Of a stretch of DNA of 64,000 nucleotides, positions 36,151 through 44,864 are shown one piece after another. The DNA comes from Streptohalobacillus salinus (GTDB lineage: Bacteria; Bacillota; Bacilli; Bacillales; Amphibacillaceae): contig NZ_QJJR01000010.1 of the NCBI RefSeq assembly GCF_003201605.1, positions 1 to 64,000 of the forward strand, written 5' to 3'. The stretch's first letter is position 1. The number at the start of each line of letters is the position of its first letter. Under the pieces are notes generated by a model. That model was not told the origin of the DNA. It was given only the letters and a program-made list of their open reading frames with translations, and did no database searches. The position numbers and the translations under genes were made by a program.

Positions 36151-37470
36151 CTATAACACAATCGTAAACCGTGCACCACCAAGTGGTGAACGTTCAACCT
36201 TAATCTGACCATGTGAGCGTTCCACAATGGCTCGTGAAATAGCCAGACCTAAACCTGTTTCGCCGCCTTTGCCTTTAATAAAGCGATCAAATAATTGCGG
36301 CATCAATGCTTCATCAATGCCTTCACCATCATCATCGACGGTAATGTATAGCCGACCTTGGTGATGGGTGACTTCAACGTATACTTTGGCTCTCGCATGA
36401 CGAATTGCGTTCGTTACAATGTTCATCATAGCCTGTAACATTTTCTCCTGGTCAACATGAACCGTTGCTTCATCAACCACGTGGTGATTGAGTGCAATTT
36501 GCTGATCGGTCGCTAGCGGAATCGCCCGGTCAATCGTTTGTTGCACAAGGGTACTGATTTGAATCGTTTCTTCTTTATAGACCGTTTCATCACTGTCTAA
36601 CTTGGCTAATAAAATCATCTCATTAATAATTTTCTTTAAACGAACAATTTCCTGGACCATCACTTCTAAGCCGCGGTCCTTTTCTTCGCCCTCAAATACA
36701 CCGTCTTTAATTCCCTCAGCGTAACCTTGGATGGTCATCAATGGCGTTTTAAGCTCATGACTCGCATTTTGGAAAAACTGCTGTTGCGACTTCATATAGC
36801 GTTCAAGCTCTGTTGCCATATCTAAGACACTTTCTTCCACTTCTTTGATTTCACCCGTTGCTTTGACACGTTCCATTTGATCAAATTGACGTTTTTCCAC
36901 CTTCTTCAGTTGATATTTCAACTGGGTTAAAGGTGTGACTAACCGGTGCGTTAACGTGTGCGTTAAGAAAATAATCACCAACATACCAATTAAGAAAACA
37001 ATCATCAATCGATTAAAGAACGTTGCTTGCACTGCCTCAATATCATCAAGTGGTGTAATTAAGACCAGCTCTTGACGCAAGAGCTCAGGATACATTGGTA
37101 AAATCGATACCACATATTGCGTCTGATTATCCACCCATAAAGGCTGATCTGTTTCTGTTAAATCATAGCGGTTTACCCAGCCATCAATTGTATCTAACGG
37201 TAGTGAGGTCGAATGCAACATCACTTGTTCACTATCTCGATTATAAACAAATAAATATACTTCCTCATCACTTAACCAACTAGAAAAGTTACGTGGCGCT
37301 ACCTCACTATAGAGAAACTGCGACAAGAGGACACCTTTTTCTTGCAATTGATCTTTTTCATTTTGGATTAAGACATCTAAAAGTAAAGAATGGATCATTA
37401 CCGCAACGAACGTCATAATAAAAACCAATAGCGTCGTAAACGCTAAGGTAAGCTGTGTCTGTAACCTCAT
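36151..37470 (-). CDS. cssS: CssS-like sensor histidine kinase
   Basis: A 439-residue membrane kinase: TM1 about residues 8-30, extracellular domain about 31-152, TM2 about 153-172, HAMP, and HisKA with His238 in NASHELKTP. The HATPase has MMNIVTNAIRHA, DDDGEGI and ETGLGLAISRAI. Like CssS it has the segment GYAEGIKDGVF after the H box. It overlaps the regulator gene (ATGA) and sits next to a divergent HtrA-type protease, the arrangement of cssRS-htrB in B. subtilis, where the system senses misfolded secreted protein. Confidence 0.82.
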   Translation of the reverse strand: MRLQTQLTLAFTTLLVFIMTFVAVMIHSLLLDVLIQNEKDQLQEKGVLLSQFLYSEVAPRNFSSWLSDEEVYLFVYNRDSEQVMLHSTSLPLDTIDGWVNRYDLTETDQPLWVDNQTQYVVSILPMYPELLRQELVLITPLDDIEAVQATFFNRLMIVFLIGMLVIIFLTHTLTHRLVTPLTQLKYQLKKVEKRQFDQMERVKATGEIKEVEESVLDMATELERYMKSQQQFFQNASHELKTPLMTIQGYAEGIKDGVFEGEEKDRGLEVMVQEIVRLKKIINEMILLAKLDSDETVYKEETIQISTLVQQTIDRAIPLATDQQIALNHHVVDEATVHVDQEKMLQAMMNIVTNAIRHARAKVYVEVTHHQGRLYITVDDDGEGIDEALMPQLFDRFIKGKGGETGLGLAISRAIVERSHGQIKVERSPLGGARFTIVL

Positions 37471-38150
37471 TGGTTCCCCTCTTGCCTTAAACGATAGCCA
37501 TAACCCCAGACCGTTTCAACCGGTAAGCCTTCCATCTTCTTACGCAGGCGTTTTACTAAATCATCAACAGCCCGGTCACTACCAAAGTAATCATCGCCCC
37601 AAATCAACGTTAGCAATTCTTCACGTGAAAAGGCACGGTTTTGGTGTTGGATCAAATGATAGATCAAATCATATTCCTTTTGTGTCACATCAACCTCTTC
37701 TTTGTGCCAAAACACACGACGGTCTTCATGTTTCACTTCAAGTGGTCCCATCGTTAAAACTTCCGCCGCTTCTTTCTCAGGTTTAAGATTGACCCGTTTG
37801 AACAACCGCTTCACACGCGCCACTAATTCTCTAGGACTAAACGGCTTCGTTAAGTAATCATCTCCGCCTAACTCAAGGCCAAGGATCTTATCAACTTCTT
37901 CGTCTTTAGCTGAAATAATAATAATTGGCACATCACTTTTTTCTCGTATACGTTTACACAGTTCATAGCCATCCATCCCCGGTAACATAATATCTAAAAT
38001 CCACATCTCCGGTTGTTCTTGCTCTTGATAGGCCCAAGCCGCTTCTGCATCACCTAACACCGTGACTTGATAGCCTTCTTTCGTTAAATAAGCTTTAACA
38101 ATATCACGAATATTCGGATCGTCTTCTACAATATAGATACGTTCATGCAT
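37467..38150 (-). CDS. cssR: CssR-like OmpR-family response regulator
   Basis: A 227-residue regulator with receiver domain (acidic pair EDD, phospho-acceptor Asp in WILDIMLPGMDGYE, Lys in YLTKPFSP) and a winged-helix DNA-binding domain. ATG at 38150 follows AGGAGTGAAACC; a GTG at 38165 is upstream of that site. It likely activates the divergent htrB gene through phased repeats in the shared intergenic region. Confidence 0.85.
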   Translation of the reverse strand: MHERIYIVEDDPNIRDIVKAYLTKEGYQVTVLGDAEAAWAYQEQEQPEMWILDIMLPGMDGYELCKRIREKSDVPIIIISAKDEEVDKILGLELGGDDYLTKPFSPRELVARVKRLFKRVNLKPEKEAAEVLTMGPLEVKHEDRRVFWHKEEVDVTQKEYDLIYHLIQHQNRAFSREELLTLIWGDDYFGSDRAVDDLVKRLRKKMEGLPVETVWGYGYRLRQEGNQ

Positions 38151-38288
38151 GGTTTCACTCCTCACTCATTCTATAACATGTGCTAGTCATCTTTTTCTTC
38201 ATTTTCATTTCAGCGTACTACAACTCATCATACCTGTTAAGCGCTAGTTATATTTTCTCACAAAAATGTGCTTTGTGCTACATTGACT

Positions 38289-38345
38289 GTTTCCATACTT
38301 TTTCTACACCTGTTTCATAATCCTGCCTAACCTCGACGGTATACT
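38289..38345 (+). promoter_or_regulatory. htrB promoter with phased TTTC repeats (putative CssR box)
   Basis: TTTCCATA (38290), TTTCTACA (38301) and TTTCATAA (38313) occur at 11- and 12-nt spacing, directly upstream of a TATACT -10 at 38340-38345 that lacks a good -35. A related TTTTCTCACA lies at 38253. In B. subtilis, repeated TTTTCA-type octamers precede the CssR-controlled htrA and htrB. Confidence 0.55.
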
Positions 38346-38409
38346 AAAGGTGTAAGATGATTCAGTATTTAAAAATCATGCCCAGACTAACTATTTGAAA
38401 GGAGTTTTT

Positions 38410-39693
38410 ATGATGGATGAGCACAACACTCACGATTATGAAAATGATCATAAAGAAACAGATCAACGAACACACACATTTGAAAAGGAAACGGTTGAAG
38501 CACCCGCTTCGCCTTCAGAAACAACCACAAAATCTTCAGATGTACCAAAAAGGAAAAACAGCTTATTCGCTATTTGGATGAGTGGAATTACCGGTGGATT
38601 AACTGTCGCAATTATTGGCTTTTTACTGCTATTCACAGGTGTCATTCCGCTTAATCAACAACTAACGACGACTAATGAAAATCAAACAGCAACAGAAAAC
38701 GTGATTAATATGAGTGATAACTCTGATGTTGATACCAATATGTTGAGTAACGTTGGTGAAGCGGTTGTGGGGATTGCGAATATCCAACAAGGAAATCTAT
38801 GGGCAGATTCAGCAGATGCAGGGACCGGTTCAGGTGTCATCTACAAAGTAGAAGATGACCGTGCTTACGTTGTCACCAACCACCATGTTGTTGATGGAGC
38901 ATCTGATATTGAAGTGATTTTAACGAGCGGTGACCGTGTGACGGCTCAGCTCCATGGTAGCGATGAGTTAACAGATTTAGCTGTTCTTTCAATTGATGCC
39001 GAACATGTCACCACGGTTGCAACTTTTGGTTCCTCTGAAGACTTAACAGTGGGCGACACAGCGATTGCGATTGGAAATCCACTCGGTACTGAATTTGCTG
39101 GTACGGTAACGAAAGGCATCATCAGTGGGCTAAACCGTGAACTATCAATTGACAGCAATCAAGATGGACAATCTGACTGGACTGTCGATGTCTTACAAAC
39201 AGATGCTGCGATTAACCCAGGTAATAGCGGAGGGGCCTTGATTAACAGTAGCGGCGAAGTGATTGGCATTAACTCGATGAAGATTGCCTTAGAAGCTGTT
39301 GAAGGCATTGGTTTTGCTATCCCAATTGATGAGGCTCAACCCATCATTGAACAACTTGAAGTATCCGGTACTGTTACGCGGCCATTTATGGGGATTAGTG
39401 CCGTCGACTTTTCAACCGTTCCCCGTCAGCACATCAGTGAAACATTAAATCTTGATCCAAATGATGTTTCTAGCGGGATTGTCATTGCTGAAGTCCACCC
39501 TAATTCTGCCGCTCAAGATGCGGGTCTTGCTGTTTATGATGTCATTACTGATATTGATGGCACCGCGATCGAGTCAATGATGGACTTACGTCAATATTTA
39601 TATCAAGAAACAGAAGTTGGCGAATCGATTACAGTAACTTTCTATCGTAACGGTGAACAACAAACATCTGAGGTCACCCTAACCGGTGAATAA
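38410..39693 (+). CDS. htrB: HtrA-type surface serine protease/chaperone
   Basis: A 427-residue membrane-anchored protease. A cytoplasmic Glu/Thr-rich N-terminus (about 1-50) is followed by one membrane helix (about 52-78), a trypsin-like domain with His in VVTNHHVVDG, Asp in DLAVL and Ser273 in NPGNSGGAL, and a C-terminal PDZ domain. It degrades or refolds misfolded exported proteins. ATG at 38410 follows GAAAGGAG. Named htrB on synteny with cssRS; HtrA itself is the alternative. Confidence 0.88.
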   Translation: MMDEHNTHDYENDHKETDQRTHTFEKETVEAPASPSETTTKSSDVPKRKNSLFAIWMSGITGGLTVAIIGFLLLFTGVIPLNQQLTTTNENQTATENVINMSDNSDVDTNMLSNVGEAVVGIANIQQGNLWADSADAGTGSGVIYKVEDDRAYVVTNHHVVDGASDIEVILTSGDRVTAQLHGSDELTDLAVLSIDAEHVTTVATFGSSEDLTVGDTAIAIGNPLGTEFAGTVTKGIISGLNRELSIDSNQDGQSDWTVDVLQTDAAINPGNSGGALINSSGEVIGINSMKIALEAVEGIGFAIPIDEAQPIIEQLEVSGTVTRPFMGISAVDFSTVPRQHISETLNLDPNDVSSGIVIAEVHPNSAAQDAGLAVYDVITDIDGTAIESMMDLRQYLYQETEVGESITVTFYRNGEQQTSEVTLTGE

Positions 39694-39711
39694 GTAAGAG
39701 TTAATGATAGC

Positions 39712-39758
39712 AAAACACCACAGTCGCTCGGAAATTTTCTGAGCCTGTGGTGTTTTTT
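39712..39758. terminator. Bidirectional terminator (htrB / elaA-like)
   Basis: AAAACACCACAG pairs with CTGTGGTGTTTT at the ends of an arm with an internal loop, followed by T residues on both strands. Confidence 0.85.
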
Positions 39759-39766
39759 GATTGTAA

Positions 39767-40219
39767 TTACCCTTTACCTTGTGGTTGGCGTAGCATATCG
39801 CGGTGCAGGATCCCATCTTCTAAATAAGCTTCCGTGATCGCTTCAAATCCTAGAGATTGATAAAAACTAAGTAAGTATACTTGTGCATGAATTATTATTG
39901 GATCCTTTGTTTCTGTTTCAAGAACACGAATGGCTTCTTGAACAAGCTTACGGCCATAGTTGGATTTCCGGTGATTCGGATGGACTAAAATTCGACCAAT
40001 TGAAGGGTATTGATAGCGTAGATTTTTTGGAATCAAGCGGCAATAACTAAGTATCTCCCCGTCTTGTTCTTGAAACAGATGTAAACAATCAGGATCGAGT
40101 CCATCCACTTCTGGATAAGGACACGTCTGTTCGACCACAAAAACTTCAACACGGCTCTTTAAAATAGCATACAGCTCATCAAGCGTTAACTGCTCAAAAC
40201 GTTTCAATTTATAAGTCAT
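39767..40219 (-). CDS. ElaA-like GNAT acetyltransferase (copy 2)
   Basis: A 150-residue protein of the ElaA-type GNAT subgroup. ELYAILKSRVEVFVVEQTCPYPEVDGLD and IGRILVHPNHRKSNYGRKLV (split here by position, residues 15-42 and 74-93) are diagnostic. It overlaps its paralogue by 11 nt, so the two are cotranscribed. The substrate is unknown. Confidence 0.82.
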   Translation of the reverse strand: MTYKLKRFEQLTLDELYAILKSRVEVFVVEQTCPYPEVDGLDPDCLHLFQEQDGEILSYCRLIPKNLRYQYPSIGRILVHPNHRKSNYGRKLVQEAIRVLETETKDPIIIHAQVYLLSFYQSLGFEAITEAYLEDGILHRDMLRQPQGKG

Positions 40220-40676
40220 CGGTCTCTTCCTCCCTTAGCATATCAACATGCGATATTCCACAATCAAGATATGGTTCTGAAATGACTCGAAAACCAAAAC
40301 GCCGATAGAAGTCCGTTAAATACTGCTCCGCTTGAATTTTTATGGCCGATTCCTTCATAACTTGGCTGACATAATCAACAGCTTGCTGTAACAACTGCCC
40401 CGCATAGCCTTCTCCGCGATGGTTTTCACTAACAATAACACGACTGATTGATGCTTCCTTGTACATAACGCCACCTGGCATCAAGCGGCTGTAGCTAAGT
40501 ATCTCACCGTCATCTTCTAAGAAAAGATGCAAACTTGGTTGATCACGTTGATCAAACTCATCATAAACACATGCCTGTTCAACAATAAATACATCTGACC
40601 GTAACTTGGCGATTTTATACCATTCCGTCGTGGTCAATGCATGAAATTTTTTAATCTTCCATTCGATAACAACCAT
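40209..40676 (-). CDS. ElaA-like GNAT acetyltransferase (copy 1)
   Basis: A 155-residue ElaA-type GNAT, a tandem paralogue of the next gene. Shared landmarks are the VFIVEQACVYDEFD region, LHLFLEDDGEILSYSRL, and the CoA-binding SENHRGEGYAGQLL. The ATG at 40676 is nearly adjacent to AAAGGGG, an unusually short spacing; no other in-frame start lies close, so the exact start is uncertain. Confidence 0.8.
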   Translation of the reverse strand: MVVIEWKIKKFHALTTTEWYKIAKLRSDVFIVEQACVYDEFDQRDQPSLHLFLEDDGEILSYSRLMPGGVMYKEASISRVIVSENHRGEGYAGQLLQQAVDYVSQVMKESAIKIQAEQYLTDFYRRFGFRVISEPYLDCGISHVDMLREEETDDL

Positions 40677-40818
40677 CCCCTTTATTATTCGTCTCTATAT
40701 CTAGCAATCAAATACCGGATTCTATCCATCTTCTGACCAGAAGCTCATGCCTTTGATTTACATACCCCTACCCTTTAAGCTAAAATAATCATAACAAAAC
40801 TTTGAAGGATGTGGTAGT

Positions 40819-41688
40819 TTGAAAACCATCGGATTTATCGGTACAGGTGTCATGGGTAGAAGCATGGCTATGCATTTTATCGACGCAGGCTATACGTTAC
40901 ATATTTTTAACCGAACCAAAGAAAAAGCAGCAGAGCTTTTGGAAAAAGGCGCAATCTGGCATGACCACGTTGCTGATGTTGCAAAAGAAAGTGACATCAT
41001 TATGACCATGGTCGGCTTCCCCAGTGATGTTGAGACGATTTATTTTGGTAAAGACGGCCTGATAAATCACGCTAAACCCGGAAGTTTATTGATTGATTTC
41101 ACCACTTCAAAACCCGACCTGGCTGAGCGGATTGAACATGAAGCATTTAAACATCAGCTTAAAAGTTTAGATGCGCCCGTTTCTGGCGGAGATATTGGTG
41201 CAAAGAACAAGACGCTAACGATCATGGTTGGTGGCGATAAAGCGGCCTTTGAAGAAGCACATGAATACCTCAATATTATTGGCCAAAACATTGTCCACCA
41301 AGGAACAAGTGGCGCTGGTCAGCATACAAAAATGTGCAATCAAATCACGATTGCTTCTAATATGATCGGTGTTTCTGAAGCAATCATGTATGCCAAAAAG
41401 GCCGGACTCGATCCTGAGCGTGTATTAGAAAGTATCTCAGCAGGCGCAGCAGGGAGCTGGTCGTTAAACAACTTAGCCCCTCGTATGATTCGGCATGACG
41501 ATGAACCGGGCTTTTATATTAAACACTTTATCAAAGACATGCGCATTGCCTATGAATCAGCGCAAGCAATGGGCCTTGATACCCCGGGATTGGCGCTCGC
41601 TTTATCAATGTATGACACATTAGCCGAACAAGGCTTGAGCGATAAAGGGACACAAGCATTAATTAACTACTATCAATCATTTGAATAA
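40819..41688 (+). CDS. 3-hydroxyisobutyrate dehydrogenase-family oxidoreductase (YkwC-like)
   Basis: A 289-residue beta-hydroxyacid dehydrogenase. It has the N-terminal NAD(P) Rossmann motif GFIGTGVMGRSMA, substrate motif DAPVSGGDIGA, and the catalytic lysine in GAGQHTKMCNQ. The start is TTG with AAGGATG upstream. It resembles B. subtilis YkwC; the actual hydroxyacid substrate is unknown. Monocistronic. Confidence 0.88.
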   Translation: MKTIGFIGTGVMGRSMAMHFIDAGYTLHIFNRTKEKAAELLEKGAIWHDHVADVAKESDIIMTMVGFPSDVETIYFGKDGLINHAKPGSLLIDFTTSKPDLAERIEHEAFKHQLKSLDAPVSGGDIGAKNKTLTIMVGGDKAAFEEAHEYLNIIGQNIVHQGTSGAGQHTKMCNQITIASNMIGVSEAIMYAKKAGLDPERVLESISAGAAGSWSLNNLAPRMIRHDDEPGFYIKHFIKDMRIAYESAQAMGLDTPGLALALSMYDTLAEQGLSDKGTQALINYYQSFE

Positions 41689-41697
41689 TTAACAACA

Positions 41698-41748
41698 AAA
41701 AGCACCGAGCAACAAGGTAGTTAACTGCCTCACTGCTCGGTGCTTGAG
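41698..41748. terminator. Bidirectional terminator
   Basis: AAGCACCGAGCA pairs with TGCTCGGTGCTT, with internal pairing AGGTAGTTAACTGCCT in the loop. Confidence 0.85.
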
Positions 41749-41804
41749 TGTTTAATAGACCACTTTAACGCCGTTATTTTCCCACACTTGCAAAGAAAGA
41801 ATGG

Positions 41805-42119
41805 TTACGTTCTTTTTAATTCTGCCGCCGCAAATTCACTGACCACAAACGCTAAATCATCATTACCGAACTGCTGCAAAACTTCTAAGACAATCTCCGT
41901 ATCAATCTCGATTGCATCTGCTTCAGGTGTCGTTTCTTCAATAAGTTCTAACAATAACGCCGGTGTCATTTGCGCTGGGTAAGCTTCACGATAGAGTTGC
42001 ACCGGATCAAGCTCATGATTTTGACACCACTGACAGAAGATCAAAATCATTGTTTGTTCTTGTTGTTTATATTGATCAATGATGTATTGTTCACGTTCAC
42101 TTTTCGTTTGATCTTCCAC
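41805..42119 (-). CDS. Hypothetical acidic cytosolic protein
   Basis: A 104-residue soluble protein that I do not recognise. It is acidic and helix-rich, without signal peptide or membrane segment. A cysteine pair occurs in IFCQWCQNH. The C-terminal half is repeatedly Glu/Leu rich. GTG at 42119 is the start because AGAGGTGAG lies just upstream; a frame 17 codons longer has no such site. It is divergent from trhO. Confidence 0.6.
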   Translation of the reverse strand: MEDQTKSEREQYIIDQYKQQEQTMILIFCQWCQNHELDPVQLYREAYPAQMTPALLLELIEETTPEADAIEIDTEIVLEVLQQFGNDDLAFVVSEFAAAELKRT

Positions 42120-42203
42120 GATACTCACCTCTTCTTTCTCTAGTTTAATCGAGACAGACGGTACTAGCAACTATAACGTCACCTTATTTATTATACTTAA
42201 AGG

Positions 42204-42232
42204 TTGAAAAACTCCGGAAGGTTATCTATAAT
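42204..42232 (+). promoter_or_regulatory. trhO promoter
   Basis: TTGAAA (42204-42209), a 17-nt spacer and a perfect TATAAT (42227-42232). The leader is about 65 nt. Confidence 0.75.
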
Positions 42233-42305
42233 AAATAAAGCAAGAGACTCGTTGATTTACCCCTACATCCGTATCTTGCAAATACGAACTTTAGGTGGTT
42301 ACAAA

Positions 42306-43274
42306 ATGGAAAATTATCAAGTATTACTGTATTATCACTACGTGAACATTGAAGATCCTGAGAGCTTCGCCAAAGAACATAAAGCTGTGTGCGAATCTTT
42401 TAATCTTCTTGGTCGTATCCTTTTCTCTCACGAAGGCGTTAATGGCACCTGTTCCGGTACAAAAGAAGACACGGCACGTTACATCAATTATATGAATAAT
42501 CATCCACTTTTTCATGAGATGCCGTTTAAAATTGACCCTAGTGATGGTCATGCTTTTCAGAAACTAAAAGTCAAACCGCGGCCTGAACTTGTCACACTAC
42601 GCTTAGGTGCAGAAGATGTTGATCCTCATGAAATTACGGGTAACTATTTAGAACCAGAAGATTTTTATCAAGCTATGCAAGATGAAAACACTGTGGTTAT
42701 TGATGCCCGAAACGATTATGAATTTGATTTGGGTCATTTCCGCAATGCGATTCGTCCGGATATTCGCACATTTCGCGAGTTACCGCAATGGATTGATGAA
42801 CACAAAGAGAAATTCAAAGATAAACGCATATTGACTTATTGTACAGGCGGCATTCGGTGCGAGAAATTCTCTGGCTGGTTACTACAAAAAGGATTTGAAA
42901 ATGTCAACCAACTCCATGGTGGCATTGCGACATATGCCAAACACCCTGCAACGAAAGGGCAACTGTGGGATGGTAAAATGTATGTATTCGATGAACGCAT
43001 CAGTGTACCGATTAATCAAGTTGAACATGTCATTGTTGGCCGTGATCATTTTGACGGGACACCTTGTGAACGTTACGTTAACTGTGGCAACCCCGATTGC
43101 AACGAACAAATTCTATGTTCGGAAGAAAACGAAGCCAAGTATTTACGGGGATGTACGCACGCTTGCCGCACACATCCACGCAATCGATATAATGAAGAAC
43201 ATAACTTATCTACAGACGAAATTAATCGTCGTCTTTTAGCCCTTGAAACGGAGACCATCGATACCACGATGTAA
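42306..43274 (+). CDS. trhO: tRNA uridine(34) hydroxylase TrhO (rhodanese-like)
   Basis: A 322-residue UPF0176/TrhO protein, the same length as its B. subtilis counterpart. An N-terminal ferredoxin-like domain is followed by a rhodanese domain with Cys179 in [11 protein letters not shown] and a Cys-rich C-terminus ([18 protein letters not shown]). TrhO makes 5-hydroxyuridine at the wobble base of certain tRNAs using prephenate-independent chemistry with O2. ATG at 42306 follows AGGTGG. Confidence 0.93.
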   Translation: MENYQVLLYYHYVNIEDPESFAKEHKAVCESFNLLGRILFSHEGVNGTCSGTKEDTARYINYMNNHPLFHEMPFKIDPSDGHAFQKLKVKPRPELVTLRLGAEDVDPHEITGNYLEPEDFYQAMQDENTVVIDARNDYEFDLGHFRNAIRPDIRTFRELPQWIDEHKEKFKDKRILTYCTGGIRCEKFSGWLLQKGFENVNQLHGGIATYAKHPATKGQLWDGKMYVFDERISVPINQVEHVIVGRDHFDGTPCERYVNCGNPDCNEQILCSEENEAKYLRGCTHACRTHPRNRYNEEHNLSTDEINRRLLALETETIDTTM

Positions 43275-43309
43275 CCTTTCACTATATGTGTTTGATTAGC
43301 TAACTTATA

Positions 43310-43352
43310 TAAAAAAACTCGTAAGTGGACGTTCACTTACGAGTTTTTTTAT
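43310..43352. terminator. Bidirectional terminator (trhO / GNAT)
   Basis: AAAAAAACTCGTAAGTG pairs perfectly with CACTTACGAGTTTTTTT around a 6-nt loop. Confidence 0.95.
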
Positions 43353-43353
43353 T

Positions 43354-43860
43354 TTAATGACGCCAATCGGCATCAAATAGACTCATAAAATAGGTATCAT
43401 AATATTTACCATCGACATAACAATGGTCTTTAAATGTCCCTTCTAAGTGGAACCCTAATTTCTCATAGAGCGCTTTTGCTTTTTCATTAACCCCACGCGT
43501 GGTTAAGTAAACCTTATTAAGACGTAACTGATTAAAGGCAATATTCAACATTTGAAGCATGGCTGCTTCACCATGACCCTTTCCTTGATGCGCCGTATCT
43601 AAGACGATACCAATTTCAGCACGTCCATGTTTGTAGTGAATTGATGTTAAATGAATCCAGCCTAGCTTTTCCCCTTGACGTGTTTCAATCACAAGAATGA
43701 CGGCTTCTGTCTGCCGCATCGCTGTAACCATTGCTTCTAGTTCAGTTGTATTCTTTGGTGTGTGGCCAATCATTTGGAGGGTAACAGGGTCGTTATACCA
43801 AGCTTTTAGATCTTCGATATCTTCACTTTCAAACGGTCGTAAATTTACCTGTACTGCCAT
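43354..43860 (-). CDS. GNAT acetyltransferase, SpeG/RimJ-like
   Basis: A 168-residue GNAT. It opens with LRPFESEDIEDLKAWYNDP and has motif A in GIVLDTAHQGKGHGEAAML and motif B in GVNEKAKALYEKLGF. The ending (DGKYYDTYFMSLFD) is like SpeG polyamine acetyltransferases, but specificity is not settled. RBS AAAGAGGTGG. Its promoter overlaps that of the divergent peroxidase gene. Confidence 0.82.
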   Translation of the reverse strand: MAVQVNLRPFESEDIEDLKAWYNDPVTLQMIGHTPKNTTELEAMVTAMRQTEAVILVIETRQGEKLGWIHLTSIHYKHGRAEIGIVLDTAHQGKGHGEAAMLQMLNIAFNQLRLNKVYLTTRGVNEKAKALYEKLGFHLEGTFKDHCYVDGKYYDTYFMSLFDADWRH

Positions 43861-43896
43861 TTAAACCACCTCTTTTTTTATTGTTTGTTCACCTTC

Positions 43897-43925
43897 ATTA
43901 TAGCATAATCTTTGACAAGTTTGAA
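43897..43925 (-). promoter_or_regulatory. Promoter of the GNAT gene
   Basis: The minus strand has TTCAAA (43920-43925), a 17-nt spacer and TATAAT (43897-43902). It overlaps the plus-strand peroxidase promoter. Confidence 0.55.
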
Positions 43926-43940
43926 AACGGTTGCTATGTT
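43912..43940 (+). promoter_or_regulatory. Glutathione peroxidase promoter
   Basis: TTGACA (43912-43917), a 17-nt spacer and TATGTT (43935-43940), 24 nt before the start codon. Confidence 0.75.
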
Positions 43941-43963
43941 TAAAAGAAAAGGAGCTACGCCCT

Positions 43964-44437
43964 ATGAGTATTTATCAGTTTACTGCGACAACGATTGATC
44001 ATAAAGAAAAATCATTAAAGGACTATGAAGGCTATTGTGTCCTCATCGTCAATACGGCTACAAAATGCGGCCTCAAAAATCAATTCAATGGATTAGAAGC
44101 ACTTTATCAAAAATACAAGGATCAGAAATTTATTGTTTTAGGTTTTCCAAGTAATCAGTTTTTAAATCAAGAACCTGGAACCGATGAAGAAGTCAGCCAA
44201 ACATGTCAATTGAATTTCGGGGTTACGTTCCCGTTATTCAGTAAAGTAGCCGTTAATGGTAAAAACCAGCACCCGCTCTTTCACTATTTAACCAAGGAAA
44301 CCTCTGGGCTTCTCGGTGGCGCCGTAAAGTGGAACTTCACTAAATTCTTAATCGACCGCAACGGTAACGTGGTTGAACGCTTTGCACCAAAAACCGAACC
44401 AAAAGATTTAACGACAGCAATTGAAAAGCTGTTATAA
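43964..44437 (+). CDS. bsaA: Glutathione peroxidase-family thiol peroxidase
   Basis: A 157-residue GPx-fold peroxidase. The peroxidatic residue is Cys35 in NTATKCGLKNQ rather than selenocysteine, and the conserved FPSNQF and KWNFTKFL motifs supply the Gln, Trp and Asn of the active site. Bacillus homologues usually use thioredoxin as reductant. ATG at 43964 follows AAGGAG. Named after B. subtilis BsaA by similarity. Confidence 0.9.
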   Translation: MSIYQFTATTIDHKEKSLKDYEGYCVLIVNTATKCGLKNQFNGLEALYQKYKDQKFIVLGFPSNQFLNQEPGTDEEVSQTCQLNFGVTFPLFSKVAVNGKNQHPLFHYLTKETSGLLGGAVKWNFTKFLIDRNGNVVERFAPKTEPKDLTTAIEKLL

Positions 44438-44466
44438 AACCACTGATGTGCTCACTTTTCAAACGC

Positions 44467-44509
44467 TAAATGGCTACCTGCTTGTGTGTTAAGCAGGTAG
44501 CCATTTTTG
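44467..44509. terminator. Bidirectional terminator
   Basis: AAATGGCTACCTGCTT pairs perfectly with AAGCAGGTAGCCATTT around a 7-nt loop. Confidence 0.95.
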
Positions 44510-44525
44510 TCTTTACGTCTTTCAC

Positions 44526-44741
44526 TTATTTATTTTTCTTATTCATGAGGTATCTACGCATAACATTAATCACCGATGCAAAAAAGAAAATGGAGACAAC
44601 AATGATAAATAGATAACTCACAACAGTAACCCAAATGTTTTTTTCTTCAAATCGACCATATTGATAAAAGAGAATAATGCCTAAAATCATATTAAAGGTA
44701 GCCATTGGTAAAGCGGTCACTTTAGCCCAGTAATTCTTCAT
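44526..44741 (-). CDS. Small two-helix membrane protein, unknown function
   Basis: A 71-residue protein with two hydrophobic helices (about residues 11-28 and 37-60) and a basic tail RRYLMNKKNK. The ATG follows GGAGGAG, so it is very likely translated. I do not recognise a family. Confidence 0.65.
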   Translation of the reverse strand: MKNYWAKVTALPMATFNMILGIILFYQYGRFEEKNIWVTVVSYLFIIVVSIFFFASVINVMRRYLMNKKNK

Positions 44742-44864
44742 TTAAATCTCCTCCTTTTTAACACGTCTCGCTCGTGTTTTACAACACGTTTCTCTTTTTC
44801 AGGTATCACGCTGCTGTTTTCATTTGTTTCAGATTATGTTCAACTCGTTTTGACGGCCTAACAC

